Below are positions 1 through 12,060 of a DNA stretch of 64,000 nt, piece after piece. Under the pieces are notes generated by a model. That model was not told the DNA's origin. It ran no database searches and saw nothing but the letters and a program-made list of their open reading frames with translations. The position numbers and the translations under genes are program-made. Where the stretch lies: the NCBI GenBank assembly GCA_035578905.1, contig JAQJVL010001211.1, forward strand, positions 167,566-231,565, written 5' to 3'. Origin of the DNA: Stictocephala bisonia. Its lineage: Eukaryota; Arthropoda; Insecta; Hemiptera; Membracidae. The stretch's first letter is position 1; each line of letters starts with the position of its first letter.

Positions 1-320
1 CATTTTTTATTTTTGGCAACAAATAACGTCTCTGTACACAAATAAAAACCAAACATATTATTTTAACAATGTCTTATAGTATTTAAAGCTAACAAATTAA
101 TTAAAATATATATATATATACACAAATAATATAGACAAAGAAAGAATAATGTAATAAAGGGCGTGGACATTTAAATCCCTTTAAGCCATTTAAACGACTG
201 ATAATCATCGATGTGATAACCTAGTGACGAGCTTTCCGCATTCCAATCAAGGCCGCGGCCTTCCCCCTCCCCGACCACAATCCCCTAGCTGATATTTCGA
301 AGACATATGAAGTATCATAC

Positions 321-400
321 GTGCACACGCACGCAAGCACGCACGCACACATGCACGCACGCACACATACACGCACTCACGCACGCACGCACGCACACAC
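321..400. repeat. (CACG/CACA)n microsatellite
   Basis: About 80 bases of alternating CACG, CACA and CATGC units, an imperfect tetranucleotide microsatellite. A short TA run lies upstream near 106-120. No coding or regulatory role is evident. Confidence 0.9.
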
Positions 401-1500
401 TTGTAGACTACTTTATTTAAATAAAGTTAGTACAACAGACCTTAACTGACACATTTCTGCCTTAATGAAACCACTGGAAATGTACTTTTAAAAACATGTT
501 TATATATTTATGGTGTAGAAAATATTAATGACATAATATTTATTATTTACTATTTATTATTACTAATAAATATTATTTTTAATAGTAAACTATGTATCAC
601 CAACAATCTACACATTGTTCAATTATTGGATCGGGACACCCTTGTGTGCTTCGCAAGCCAACCCCGTCACTCACAGTGCCAGTTACACCTTGGCCTTCGG
701 CCTCGGTATGTAAAAGATATAAATTTACTTATAGTGGCTCTTTGCAAACCATTTATAGTATAAATATAAATACCAAATTGTATTTCTTAGCATATATAAA
801 CAGATCCTATTTATTTTATTTAACAACAGATGATTACAGACACACAGACAGACGTGCATTAGCTTTTTTATATTCATAGATCAAATAAAACTTCCACTAA
901 ATCAATCAAACTTACTCTCTCAAGACAGATCTATAAAGTTATATTGTAAACATCATTGTTTACATTTGAACAGCTGTCACTTCTCGATTAATGTATTAAG
1001 CCATAAGTCTATCTTCATGTTATTCTTATGGCCAAAAAACGTACTTTGAGGGCTTCTTGTGTCATTCAGGTAAAAATATTGAACCACTAAGACCTTATTA
1101 CACGGATATGAATAGGGGTGAATTTTGTGACACCTAAAACGTTAAATTGGTAAAAACATAACGGAGGAGATATATTAACAAAAATAACGGCTTCGCGTAA
1201 TATATGTAAGGATTTAAACATTTACAGCTTCCTAAGTGAAGTCTAAAAATGAAGTTTTCTCCCGTGATAAGTTAGCAACTAGAAGTCGGGCACCGTATGA
1301 AACTGTGACGCAATATATTATCATAATTTACATAAATTAAGTCAAGATTGTGAATTTAAATCAGTTTATATTGAGAAAATAAAGAAGATCGTGTACTAGA
1401 CGCCTTCATACGAGGGCTGAATTCACAAGAAAATTAGATGCGACCTCTATAAAATCACTTTCTCACACTCAAACAAGCGTATTAACAAGCTTTAGCTTTT
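401..1500. other. AT-rich stretch with no recognised gene
   Basis: I see no gene, RNA or repeat family here. The open frame from 592 has no recognisable domain and is of a length expected by chance in DNA this AT-rich. A short ATG frame at about 1030-1073 (MAKKRTLRASCVIQ) runs into a donor-like CAG|GTAAAA, but no partner exon was found. Confidence 0.6.
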
Positions 1501-1621
1501 GATGGTATATGGTAAATAAACAAGTTCTTATTTTGATGGTAAATGGTAAATAAACAAGTTCTTATTTTGATGGTAAATGGTAAATAAATGGTAAAATGGT
1601 AAATAAACAAGTTCTTATTTT
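1501..1621. repeat. 34-bp minisatellite, three copies
   Basis: Two near-perfect 34-base units start at 1501 and 1535. A third from 1569 has an extra internal GGTAAATAAAT-type expansion. The unit itself contains a GGTAAA subrepeat, which probably seeded slippage. Confidence 0.9.
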
Positions 1622-2198
1622 AAAACAGACAAATCTCCAAATTTATTTCTAACAGAGAACAAAAATGTAACTTTTTCAACTAATGAAACTAAATGTACCT
1701 ATCAAAAATGTTACTTCTGTGGCAGAATAAAACATGCATGAATTAAGTCTGCAGCAAGAGAAGACTAATGTTTATTGATCGATATACTTACGTTTATCTT
1801 AGTTCAGTAATTTTTACAGACATTTAAGCGTTTACCTTAAAACATATTATACGGAATGCTCAACAGCAATTATCAATATTAAAGCTATGTTTTTTATGTC
1901 TTCCAAAACAATAAAACCTCCTCTTTGATAATGTAATGCAAATGCTTTTCCTTTGATCTATTCTAGAATCCCTAAAACACAAAGACAGATGTTTTACAAC
2001 TATGTTACCACAAGGTTGGTAACATTGTTAAACAAACATGTTTCCTGCTGTTTGTTAATTTATATCTTCCATACACAATGTAACATTGACGGTCAACTTT
2101 TGTAAACTCGTTTACTGATGAATAATTTAAACACCATGATCATTTGATATAATGAAAATGTTATGTAAATTTTGTGTGTGTTATTTTATGGAATTTTT
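1622..2198. other. AT-rich stretch, nothing identified
   Basis: No open frame of note, tandem structure or recognised dispersed repeat is visible before the inverted-repeat element that follows. Confidence 0.5.
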
Positions 2199-2596
2199 TC
2201 TGTCGGCCATGTTGGTTTTAATCACATAAGAACAATGTTATTTTCGAATCCATACTTTTTCGTTATTTATTGATAAACAATTGTGTATGAGGCGTCACTT
2301 TAAACGTTATATTATTGCGCATTGGGTTTGCTTTTCAAATGTTGAATACATACGCCAAGTTTAAAAAAAATAGGTGTGCAAAATAAATTCAAATTAAATA
2401 ATTTGTATATATCTTTCATAAAACTAATTAGGAATTTTCAACGCAATTATAACGCACAATTTCATTCTTGATCAAATGCAATTTGTCTGGAAAAAAACCG
2501 TTGAAAATTGACTAATTAATTTGGATACACGTGATTGTATGGCTGGTTCGAAAATAATATTGTTCCTATGGGATTAAAACCAACATGGCCAACAGA
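2199..2596. mobile_element. Miniature inverted-repeat element (~400 bp)
   Basis: The first 50 bases (2199-2248) match the reverse complement of the last 50 (2547-2596) with only a few mismatches. Both ends begin TCTGTYGGCCATG and run to a TTCGAA. The interior is AT-rich and has no coding capacity. This is the build of a MITE, a non-autonomous DNA transposon moved by a transposase encoded elsewhere. I could not see a convincing target-site duplication, so the superfamily stays unassigned. The TIRs themselves are clear. Confidence 0.75.
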
Positions 2597-2777
2597 CTCC
2601 GACAGCCGTTACAGACTCTAAAACGGAAACGCCGATAAAATTGCGTAAATGAGGAGAAATGAAAAAGCAAGTTTTATTGTAAATATAAGATTTTAGGTAC
2701 CGGTTCTTAAATTGTGCAAATTTTTTTCCTGATCACGAAAAAGGCAATGGTTTTGCGATAAAACTATTCTATTACTA

Positions 2778-2845
2778 AACCCAACATAACCTAACCTAAC
2801 CTAACATAACCAAGCCTAACGTAATCTAACAATAACCAACCTAGG
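2778..2845. repeat. CCTAA (telomere-like) block
   Basis: Three perfect CCTAA units sit in a degenerate run of CCTAAC/CATAAC motifs. CCTAA is the complement of TTAGG, the usual insect telomere repeat. The block is short and interstitial, so it is an internal telomere-like repeat and not a chromosome end. Confidence 0.75.
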
Positions 2846-2921
2846 TATATCCTAGCACTAATAAAACTGGCACATCTCCGAGGATAATGCGCTTGATAAT
2901 GGCTTGATTACCAAGACTGAT

Positions 2922-2923
<2 letters not shown>

Positions 2924-3003
<80 letters not shown>

Positions 3004-3006
3004 TAT
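2924..3006. repeat. (TA)n microsatellite
   Basis: About 83 bases of TA repeat with two TG interruptions. It abuts the 3' end of the minus-strand SINE that follows, which suggests it began as or grew from the SINE tail. Confidence 0.95.
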
Positions 3007-3007
3007 G

Positions 3008-3230
3008 TAAAAGGAGAGGCCAACCTCCTTCTTGACCTTACTCTGCCCATTCCTCATAGACTACTGATCTGTGCGAGGAACTTAATCAGACAGAGTAAGG
3101 GGGCTAACCAGTACAGTAGAAGGTGAATATTACTGATAAATCTTCCGGTCCAGGCCGGATTCGAACGAGCGCTATATCTAACCCAAGCTAAAAGTCCTGA
3201 CACCTTATACCACTCGGCCACCGGCTCGCC
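3008..3230 (-). mobile_element. tRNA-derived SINE, family 1, copy a
   Basis: Read on the minus strand, the element starts GGCGAGCCGGTGGCCGAGTGG. It has an RNA polymerase III A box (3210-3221) and a B box GTTCGAATCC (3158-3167), the internal promoter of a tRNA-derived head. The body holds an inverted pair, CCTTACTCTG at 3036-3045 and CAGAGTAAGG at 3091-3100. The TA microsatellite takes the place of a poly-A tail. SINEs of this kind are noncoding and depend on LINE enzymes. Copies b, c and d share head and body motifs. The 69-codon open frame here merely reads through the TA repeat. Confidence 0.85.
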
Positions 3231-4549
3231 AAAATCCTAAGAATAGATCTAGAAAATCCTTAGAACGTATATCTGTATACCTAAGAAAATATATCATCAT
3301 TAATTTTTCAAATTTTCCAAATGTATAGGATTTTCCGTTAAAAAGCTAACATTTTTTTACATTTTGTGACCGCTCTCTTTTAAAAAATAATATAATTAGG
3401 ATTAATCGAATCCAAAATCCAATATGGCGTTGTGTTTTATGGAAGTTCTTTAACATTTTAATTAACAGATTAATATTGACGCAGAATCACTTTGTTCGTA
3501 CAATCATGTGGCAAAGTAGAAGAGTGAGTTCATTCCCACTTTACATTGATTTAAAATTATTACCCATTCAAAATTTATATGTACTTAAAGTATTAAGAGT
3601 TTTTTTTTATCAAAGAAGTGTTATTTGTAATATATTATGAGCAGTGCCAAAAGTTAATAAATAAATATTTAGACGTTCATAGGAGTATAAAGGTCCAAAG
3701 TTTTATAACAACATTCCACTTGAATTTAAAAATTGCAGTACTTTGAAGGGTTTTTCTATCAAAATAAAACTTTGGAAGCAAGACAGTAATTTTTTGGAAT
3801 TTTTATAACATGTCAATGAGTTAAATGAACTGTAATTATTAGCCTATATATGCATATGGTATTCAACTTTGATTTTAAATTGACTTTTTCATTCCTATAA
3901 TACATATTGCACTATATTTTTCGAGTTGAATTCGTTTGTGTTTTTATGTATCTCTAAAAATGGTTAGTACTTCTTTAACATAACACTTTTTAAAACTATT
4001 TGCATTATCTCTTTTAACAATATTTAATGTTTGAACGTACTATACGTCCTCATATTTATTGGGTATTATACGGTACGGTAATTGAATGTACTTAAAATTT
4101 TTGTTAGGTCTTTTTCTTTAGTCCTAAATTATATCTACATGTATGTATGTATTTTTATATATGTGCATGTAGTTTATATGTGTCCGTTTTTATTTTCATA
4201 TGTTTGTTATTCATTTGTGTTTAAACACCATCTTCATTTGGACGAAATTTGAAGCTGCATTGTTGACATTTAGAGCTAATTCTTTTTTTTATTTTACTTT
4301 TTTATTTATGCTCACCACATAACTAGTAAAGTGGTTAGCTATAGTCCGTAAGATATTAAATTGAATATATAATACTGTAAAACATCGATGGAACAAATAA
4401 AATATTATAATTATGTTCTTGTTAATTATCTACTACGAAAAAGTGCTAACAAAAACAAAAAAAGGAAATGCCCTGTTCTATACAATCGGCCTGAAATTAG
4501 TGATTTTAGTGGATTTTCCACCAAATATTTAACTGTGTGATACTATACA
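3231..4549. other. AT-rich stretch, nothing identified
   Basis: No gene, RNA, tandem repeat or recognised dispersed element is visible. Short GTAT-rich runs near 4140-4200 are too degenerate to call. Confidence 0.5.
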
Positions 4550-5990
4550 CAAATTTTACAACTTGGGGCTTGTTTGTGTTCACAACCACACAATACCATT
4601 GTTAGTGAACAAAGTGGGTTTGTAATTATTCATCCCTCCAGCTGCGAGAGTCAGTTCAACAAATATCGGTGGTTTGGGGGTGGTTTAGAACGGATTATAA
4701 ATGAACTACTACCCTAACTAAATGTAACAATATAATTAATTATTGAATACTTGAACTTGGTACGTTTTCAGTTAAATACTTTATAAATTTACAGTTAGCC
4801 TAATTTTAATTGAAATATATATTGTTTGAATTTCAAAAATATATATACTATTAAATATTAAAATGCCTAGTGTTATGTATTCAGCAGACTAAGAAAAATA
4901 TTAAAAGATAAGAAAATTAATAAAAATATACTTTCCAGAGTAATGCAGTTCTTGGGATAATTGGGTAGGGAGGGCTACATGGTACTTCTCTCAAACCACG
5001 AAGGACATCACAAAATATAACATTAAACATAATTAGACTTGCAGAAAATGATCACAAAATACCATTAAATTTTAAATAGGAACTTATATTATGTATAATT
5101 ATGAAAAGTTAAAAAAATACATGCAAAAGTTTATAAATGCACGTTATAAAATTCTACAGTCACCATTGAACGTATTAATGAATAAATAAATACTGTGCCA
5201 TAACGTTTTTTAATATACTACAAAAAAAATTTTAATAACCTTGACATCAGATTAACCTCAAATCATAAAAAGGGAAATTAAAATAAAAAATTACAATGTT
5301 AAGAATATTTAATAGTGTTTGATGTTAATTAATTTTATAGCTTATATTTTATTTTGATAATATATTAATAACGTTGTTTAAAGCTATACCGTATTAATAT
5401 ACCCTATAGTTTAATTAATTAAGGAAATAAATATTAATATCGTAAAATAAACTGAGATTATATTTATTATTTATACACAATCTGTTAACCATAGTGATAA
5501 ATAAATTATTTCTACGCAAAATTGATGATCTTTCTATGAAAAGTCATATATTAATAAAAGTTATCGAAAAAAATCTAAATGAAAAATTAATGAATTGACT
5601 AGGAACATAAATTATATTTCACTTTAATTTTATATAATTGTTTATGATAATTTATTATTTAAATTATATAGCTAACAAACTTCCTTTAGTAATTTACAAA
5701 CCTTTTTACTTCTTTATTTCTAAACCCTTTTTCGAATCCTTCTAGTTTGAAAATGGTGTGTAGTTTACAGAAGTTATTCTAAACTTCTTTAACTTAATCT
5801 AAACTATGAAAGGCACACACGTATATGTGTGACAAATCATAGTTTGCTATGTTTGTTCACAACGGGAATATCTTAAATAAAAAAGCAACGGCGTCGACTG
5901 GCAATTCAGATACAAGGTACTGGGGTTGGTATCTTAATGTCGGAAGGCGCTGACTCCAATTTCTTTTTTGTTTAAAATACGCGAGGTAAT
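4550..5990 (+). repeat. Dispersed repeat R1, copy 1 (~1.4 kb)
   Basis: Both ends match the segment at 26145-27315 in the same orientation. The left end shares GAACAAAGT...TTTGTAATTATTCA...CAGCTG...GAGTCAGTTCAACAA. The right end shares ACGGCG...GACTGGCAAT...GTACTG. The AT-rich middle is much less alike. A third partial match lies at about 15035-15130. No coding capacity is seen. It could be a non-autonomous DNA element or a decayed retroelement end, and its boundaries are approximate. Confidence 0.55.
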
Positions 5991-6499
5991 ATATCGTTTA
6001 ATGTAAGATTGTACGATCAATAATCTGTTGAAGTCTAAGTACCAACTAGTACATTATTTACTGTGATTAATCTTAAATAGATTAAATTTTATTAAATAAA
6101 ATATTGGAACCAAAGCAATAATATCATAGCAAAATTAATTATAATACACACCGAATAACATAACTCATATTCGTTCTTATTGGATTACAGTTTAGATATA
6201 TGAGGAACTGTACTGGGAGGAAATGTGTTTATAACAACACTGACCATCTGTGTAAATGTGTGATATTCTGCTTACGTAGAGGAATAACTAACCTAAATCT
6301 CAAGACCTGTGTTTTACAGAAATTGTGATTACCCTCGATCAAAAATTTATTAAATAATATAAACCTTCAGGTTATACAGCTGACAACCTAAATTCATAAA
6401 TTACAGCCACCAATAATAATGTGACCTATTTGGATATATATTCAAAGACAACCTGGCTTAATACACATGAAAAGTGACAAGTTTACAAAATATTAAAAA

Positions 6500-6910
6500 T
6501 AAACTTAAAATAAAATTAACAAATGGTTCCAAATAATTGACACAAACTTTCTCCCATATTAAACACACAAAAATCAAAACTTTCAAAATTACCAGTTTGA
6601 TTCCCAAATATTTTTTCTTGCCTTAACTCAAAAACTAGTCAAGTTAGAGACATGCAATTTTACTAAAATGTTTTAAATTGTAATTCACATATTTTCTTAT
6701 ATCGTTAGAGCCTTTTTTAAGGAAATTCAATTTTTGCATGTTTTTGCCCATAAAAATAAAAAAAAATAAAATTTCATAAAAATTTATCCATCCGTTTGGT
6801 CTCCAGTGAAGTGCACATACACACAGACGCTAAATTATTTTTCGGAAAAAAACCTTTTTGGGTTTAGGGACCCTAAAATGGATTTTTAGACAAACTAGAA
6901 AACAACATTT
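6500..6910. repeat. Possible decayed retroelement end
   Basis: This AT-rich stretch contains an insect-repeat-like phrase around 6785-6830 (ATCCATCCGTTTGG, then CACATACACACAGACG). Similar wording is common in insect retroelement 3' regions. No open frame or terminal repeat supports a firmer call, and I found no second copy in the window. Confidence 0.25.
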
Positions 6911-7207
6911 TTTTTAGACGATTTCAATATTTTTCTATTCTAACGCATATGGAACAAGTAAAATGAATATAACAGAATAAAATTATATTAAAGATTTATC
7001 TCTGATGTATTAATTGAATATATGATGCCAACTGTTTATCCCGATTGTATAATGAAACAACAGTTACTAATATTTTTTTTTATTTCACAACCTTTTTTAT
7101 TCAACGGTAATATTAGTACATAGTACTTGTCAAAATTTAACAAAGTATTGTAGTCAATATAAAGTAAATTACAATCGATTTTAATAATTATGCTCTATTT
7201 CTTAAGG

Positions 7208-7355
7208 ATGTTAGTGAGTGAGTGTAAATGTGTCCGAACGTAGACCTGTTTCACTCCATTACTCCCCCAGGGGGTGGATGAGTGTTGGCGCCATCCCTTA
7301 ATCCAAATGTACGTGTGTCAGTCTATTTATGTGTCCGAACGTTGACACTTTTCTC
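7208..7355. repeat. 110-bp minisatellite, left part
   Basis: One full unit plus the start of a second, the same unit as the array at 8195-9640. It has GTGAGTGTAAATGTGTCCGAACG, then CTCCATTACTCCCCCAGGGGGTGGATG. About 840 bases of unrelated DNA separate it from the main array. Confidence 0.8.
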
Positions 7356-7670
7356 GGCAATTTTAAAGAACAGAGGCCTTGTCGATTTTTTGGCTGAACA
7401 TTTTTTCGTTAATGGATACATAGCCAAGATACAATAATATGACGCGTTTTTCATCGGAAAAGCCGAAAAAATTACGAAACTGAGGAAAATCGGAAAAATA
7501 TATCGGAAAAAGATTTTTATGTGGGTGTTCGAAGTGTGCAGAATTTTCTCATGATTACGAATATCAAAATGTTCTTACAATCGCACCAATATTAGGCACG
7601 TTAGTACCAGATTTTTGCCAATTTCAGTGTGTTTACGTTCTGTTAGAATAGGGCTAGGTTGAGTACTCAT

Positions 7671-7820
7671 AGGTTAGGTTATGTTAGGTTTGGTTAGGTT
7701 ATATTTGGTTAGGTTACGTTAGGTTTGGTTAGGTTATGTTGGGTTTGGACAGACCGAATTAGGTTTGTTTAGGCATGCTAGTTTTGGTTAGGTTCTGTAA
7801 GGTTTGGTTGGGTTGTGTTG
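7671..7820. repeat. TTAGG-like degenerate repeat block
   Basis: About 150 bases of TTAGGTT, TTTGGTTAGG and TATGTTAGG units. It is a degenerate version of the insect telomere motif, interstitial and much more diverged than a working telomere. Confidence 0.7.
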
Positions 7821-8091
7821 TCATGTTAGAATCAGTCATTATTAATTGGTTTGTAGCATAGTTGGTTTAAACCCTACAAAGTTCATATGTTTACCTAACA
7901 TTACATAGCCTAACCTATCAGTCTTAGAAAACGTAGCCTTATTGAAATCGGCCACCTTTGCATATTGGTTTGATATTAAAAACCTTGTGATATTCGTATC
8001 CAGGGGAAAGTCCAGCAAAATTTGGTTATCTGCATCACTATATTTATAGAAACATTTTTCTCCATTTTTTGTAATTTTTTCAGCTGAAAAA

Positions 8092-8159
8092 AACAATCAT
8101 ATTCCTCTTTCTTAGCTATATATCAAACAATCATATTTTTGTTTCTTAGCTATGTATCT
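8092..8159. repeat. Two-copy direct repeat (~33 bp)
   Basis: Two adjacent copies each run from CAATCATAT through TTTCTTAGCTAT to TATC with a few changes. A simple local duplication inside the insertion. Confidence 0.7.
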
Positions 8160-8194
8160 ACTATGAAATAATTACCAGCCGAAAACTTGACAGT

Positions 8195-9640
8195 GCCCCT
8201 GTTTAATATAGTTATCCCTTTCTTTCCACTACTCCCCCAGGGGGTGAACGGCTGTTGGAGACGACTTATGTTTTTGCTATTACGTACAGTATGTGCGTGA
8301 GTGAGTGTAGATGTATCCGAATGTTGACCCTTTTCTCTTCATTACTCCTCCCAGGGGGTGGATGGTTGTTGGCACCCACCACTGTGCTCCCTAATTACGA
8401 ATGTGCGTGAGTGAGTGTAGATATGTCCGAATGTTGACCCTTTTCTCTTCATTACTCCTCCCAGGGGGTGGATTGTTGTTGGCACCCACCACTGTGCTCC
8501 CTAATTACGAATGTGCATGAGTGAGTGTAGATATGTCCGAATGTTGACCCTTTCCTCTCCATTACTCCCCCAGGGTTTGGATGGTTGTTAGCACCTTCTA
8601 CCATGTTCTCTTATAACAAAGGTGCGTGTGAGAGTGTAGAAGTTTCCGAACGTTGACCTTTTTCTCTCCTTTTCCGCGCACAGGGTGTGGATGGTTGTTA
8701 GCACTTTCTACCGTGTTCTCTTATTACGAATGTTTGTGTGAGAATGTAGATGTTTCCGTACGTTGACCCTTTTCTCTTCATTACACACCCCAGGGGGTGG
8801 ATGGATGTTAGCACCTTCTACTGTGTTCCCTTATTACGAATGTGCGTGTGAGAATGTAGATGTTTCCGTACCTTGACTCTTTTCTCTTCATTACACACCC
8901 CAGGATGTGGATGGCTGCAAATACCTTCTACCGTGTTCTCTTATTACGAATGTGCGTGTGAGAGTGTAGATGTTTCCGAACTTTGGCCCTTTCCTTTCCA
9001 TTACTCCCCCAGAGAGTGGATGGATGTTAGCACCTTCTACTGTGTTCCCTTATTACGAATGTGCGTGTGTGAGTGTAGATGTAGCCGTACGTTGACCCTT
9101 TTATCTTTATTACTCCCCCAGGGGATCCTCAACTTTACTTTTGCATTTCGTTGACAACCAGAAAAAATTTACCCACTTACCCACCCTTACACTTGACCTA
9201 CTCACGCACTAACGTACGGTGTACTAACCCACCCAGAAACCTATACCTATACTGTAATATTGACCCCCACCCTTACAAGTACGGTGATATTGACCCACTC
9301 AACTACACACATACATTATTATTAACATACCCGCCCACCCATACACGTACATTGGTATTGACCCACCCGCCCACCCATACACGTACAGTAGTACCTTCTA
9401 CTGTGTTCCCTTATCACGAATGTGTGTTTGTGAGTGTAGATGTGACCGAACGTTGACACCTTTTTATTCATTACTCCCCAAGGGGGTGGATGGCTGTTGG
9501 GACCACTACTGTGATCCCTTATTACAAATGTGCGTGTGTGAGTTTAGATGTGTCCGAGCGTTGACCCTTTTCTCTTCATAACCACCCCCAGGGGTGGATG
9601 GCTGCTAGCACCCACCACTACGTTCTCTCATTTTATTAAA
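8195..9640. repeat. 110-bp minisatellite, main array
   Basis: Unit landmarks (TGTGCGTGAGTGAGTGTAG) recur at 8291, 8401, 8511, 8621, about 8731, 8841, 8951 and 9060, a 110-base period, and again at about 9420 and 9530. Each unit holds GTTGACCCTTTTCTC, CCCCAGGGGGTGGATGG and a CTGTGCTCCCTTATTACGAA-type end. Neighbouring units fall into subtypes (GAGTGAG versus GTGAGAG). The array is richer in GC than its surroundings. Plus-strand open frames at 8873 and 9151 are by-products of the repeat and not genes. Confidence 0.92.
9150..9395. repeat. C-rich ~36-bp minisatellite nested in the array
   Basis: This block sits between 110-bp units. It is made of about five degenerate units of CCCACCC...ACACGTACA...TATTGA. 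The last two are nearly identical (CCGCCCACCCATACACGTACA). The plus strand is strongly C-rich and poor in G. A similar CACACGCATACGATCTTGATTG pattern occurs near 60365-60480. Confidence 0.75.
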
Positions 9641-11854
9641 AACGCTGACGATTTGTAGTATAATGAATTAAAAATAATTCTTCATAACAAATGTATTATT
9701 TAAATTATTGATAAAAAATGTAAAATAAAATTAGCACTTAAATAAAAAAGATAAAATATAATAAATTCCGAACATTACAGGAAAAGCAACAATAAACTCA
9801 TAAAATACTCGTAGTTGGGTTACGGAAACCTTAGTACTTTTGTATTTGTTCTAAAATATGTATTTTCAATAGCATCTAATAGGACACTAAATAGTTTCAC
9901 CACAAAATTTCAATTGGTGCAGTACTAGGTTTTTTAAAGTAGTTCTAAGAAGAGGGACGTAATATATTGAAACCAAAGTAAAGTTATTTAATAATTCTTC
10001 TACTTAAGATTCAGTCGTTTCCAGCTGAAGGTTATATCTTGTAGCTATATACGATAAATTAGCTGGCTAATTGTTCATAAATTAGCTGGCTAATTGTTCA
10101 TAAATTAGCTGGCTAATTGGTTATTCTCACTTTACCTGTGTGTCTGATGGCTTAATTGCACTGTATTCGAACTTTAACTATTCACGTATGTCATGGTAGA
10201 TCAGAGTTTAGAACATACACATGGCACCTAGCAATACATTTTGTTATCTAGTCAAAGAGGTTTCATTCTAGTGCAAAGACACATGCACCATTTTATTATT
10301 TTTACAAAGTTCGTTTTGTAATAGTGGTGTTTTTATTAAGTGTGTACTGTAAGATCTGTAGTTTTTATTTTATTTTTTTTTATTTACTGATATATTTATA
10401 ATTTTATAATTTATTTTGGTCAAAAAAGCTTATAAAATGAATGAGGGAAACATTCCAGAGATTTTACAACACTAAAGTATATTAAAACATCAGTAGTCAT
10501 TTTAACACAAAAAATTGAAAAGGAGAAATCATTACATATTTAATTATATCCACATATAATTGCGTAACGTGAAAAAATTTGATTACCTGTCATGGTTTTC
10601 TTTTATATTATTGTTTTTTATCATAGTTGAGTAAACAGTCTACCATAGGGAAAACTATGTTACTATGATTTGTATCCTATGTCGATATGGTTAACTCAAA
10701 TATGAAATCCAAAGGTAGTGCTTAAAATTCAAATTGTTATTTCTAGCCAACAAAAATCTTTGGGATAAATACACTGCTTAAAACAAAAGTTTTAAATGGT
10801 TTTCTTCAACCAAAACATTACCTGAGAATGAAAAAACATTGCTTAAGAAATACGTAGTCTCTCTCTCTCTCTAACCAAGATAATTACCTGGGATGAAAAT
10901 CTTTTGAAGAATTTTTTTCTTTTCTTTTTTTTCTTGTTCACTTTAATCTTGTGCAACTGCGTCTACAGCTAAAACAAATTAGTTTTATGAATATCAAACC
11001 AACTGAACTTTCAAATTATGATAGTTTTGTAAAATATTTATAAGCAAATAAATGTTTCAATGTTGAAATATTTGAATTTTTCATTGCTTTTTAAGAACTT
11101 ATTTTAGCAATAAAAACTGTACATAGAGATATTGACTAAACCCAAATAATTAATAACATTAGAAACAACATACAATGTTTAGATTTGTACAATTCTTTTA
11201 AGTTCAAAAGAAATCATTGTTAATAGAAAAATATATTTCGTACAGTATATAAAAACTTTATTGTAAACTAAACCTATTTTACACGTGCGTTAAAATCGTT
11301 GAATCAATTTACAAATAGATCAATGGCCCCTTATTAATATATTTAATTGTTTATACGTTCGTACTAATTCGTGCAATTTAAGTAAGCAATTCGTTTTCCA
11401 ATGGTATATGAAAGCTATTTTTTTATTTCAAAAAGCTGCTTGAGATTGAAAAAAAAAACTTAGTACTATTTATTAAATTTGTTTTTTTTCAATATCTATA
11501 CCACAAGTTTTATTACTAATGAAACTTAATTAACTATAAAACATTTGGTAAATACATTTTTCATGTATGAATGATTTCACTATGTATAATGTGTACAGAG
11601 ACATTTCTTACAGTATAAATTTTAAATATACGACCTTGCAAATCAGTTGTACTGATTAAATAATTGCGTATTCAAATACATAGATTATTTTACCATAAAA
11701 CTAAAACAATACAGACGAATGGTATAGATTATTTTATTAACATGTCTCCAAATCAAGAACAATTAATTTTATAGAAATGAAATAACATGACTAAACGACT
11801 TGTTTCTTGGGCTTACAAAGTAATTTACCTACATGACCTGCTGACATGTTCCAG
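9641..11854. other. AT-rich stretch with two small repeats
   Basis: It holds the 23-bp tandem repeat at 10054-10122 and a CT dinucleotide run at 10859-10872. Otherwise I recognise no gene, RNA or dispersed repeat. Confidence 0.5.
10054..10122. repeat. 23-bp tandem repeat, three copies
   Basis: Three units of ATAAATTAGCTGGCTAATTG plus three further bases. They are identical except at the end of the last. The core AATTAGCTGGCTAATT is itself a near-perfect palindrome. Confidence 0.93.
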
Positions 11855-11911
11855 GAAAACGCAATTTTGGGGTTAGGAAAGTTGGCCCGGGCCTACCAAC
11901 ACCTGATTGTG
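11855..11911 (+). other. Exon-like GC-rich patch (candidate)
   Basis: A 57-base segment is bounded by an acceptor-like ...ATGTTCCAG and a donor-like GTACGT. It is open in phase 0 (ENAILGLGKLARAYQHLIV) and also in one other phase. It is far more GC-rich than the surrounding DNA and contains the palindrome GGCCCGGGCC. No protein family is recognised. It lies 2 kb upstream of the microexon at 13933 on the same strand, but neither open phase joins to it cleanly. It may be a real exon, a repeat fragment or chance. Confidence 0.25.
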
Positions 11912-12060
11912 GTACGTCAGCCTTCGGTGATTTATAATGTTAAAAATTTACAATATGACTCTTATTATTCTAATAATAATTTAAATACTGATAGTTTAAG
12001 GTTCTTAAATAGGCGTCTAACAATGCAAATATATTTTTGTAATGTTATTTCTATTTAGAA

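Larger units (their letters stand above)
7356..8194. mobile_element. Insertion splitting the 110-bp array
   Basis: The sequence between the two parts of the minisatellite is unrelated to its unit. It includes a CGGAAAAGCCGAAAAAATTACG-type segment (7455-7560) and a TTAGG-like block (7671-7820). A similar CGGAAACGCCGATAAAATTGCG segment beside a CCTAA block occurs at 2620-2830, so this may be a dispersed element carrying telomere-like repeats. A minus-strand open frame (7842-8096, 84 residues) has no domain I recognise. Termini and target duplications were not found. Confidence 0.45.

Noticed and set aside
592..879. 95-codon plus-strand open frame
   Set aside because: No domain, no second copy and no splice or promoter context. 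Length is within chance for AT-rich DNA of this size.
7842..8096. 84-codon minus-strand open frame (starts MFFSAEKITKNG)
   Set aside because: Residue mix looks plausible, but it lies in an inserted repeat-like segment, has no recognisable family and no supporting context. Noted within the insertion entry only.
8873..9456. Two plus-strand open frames across the minisatellite
   Set aside because: They are by-products of the 110-bp repeat period and the C-rich block.
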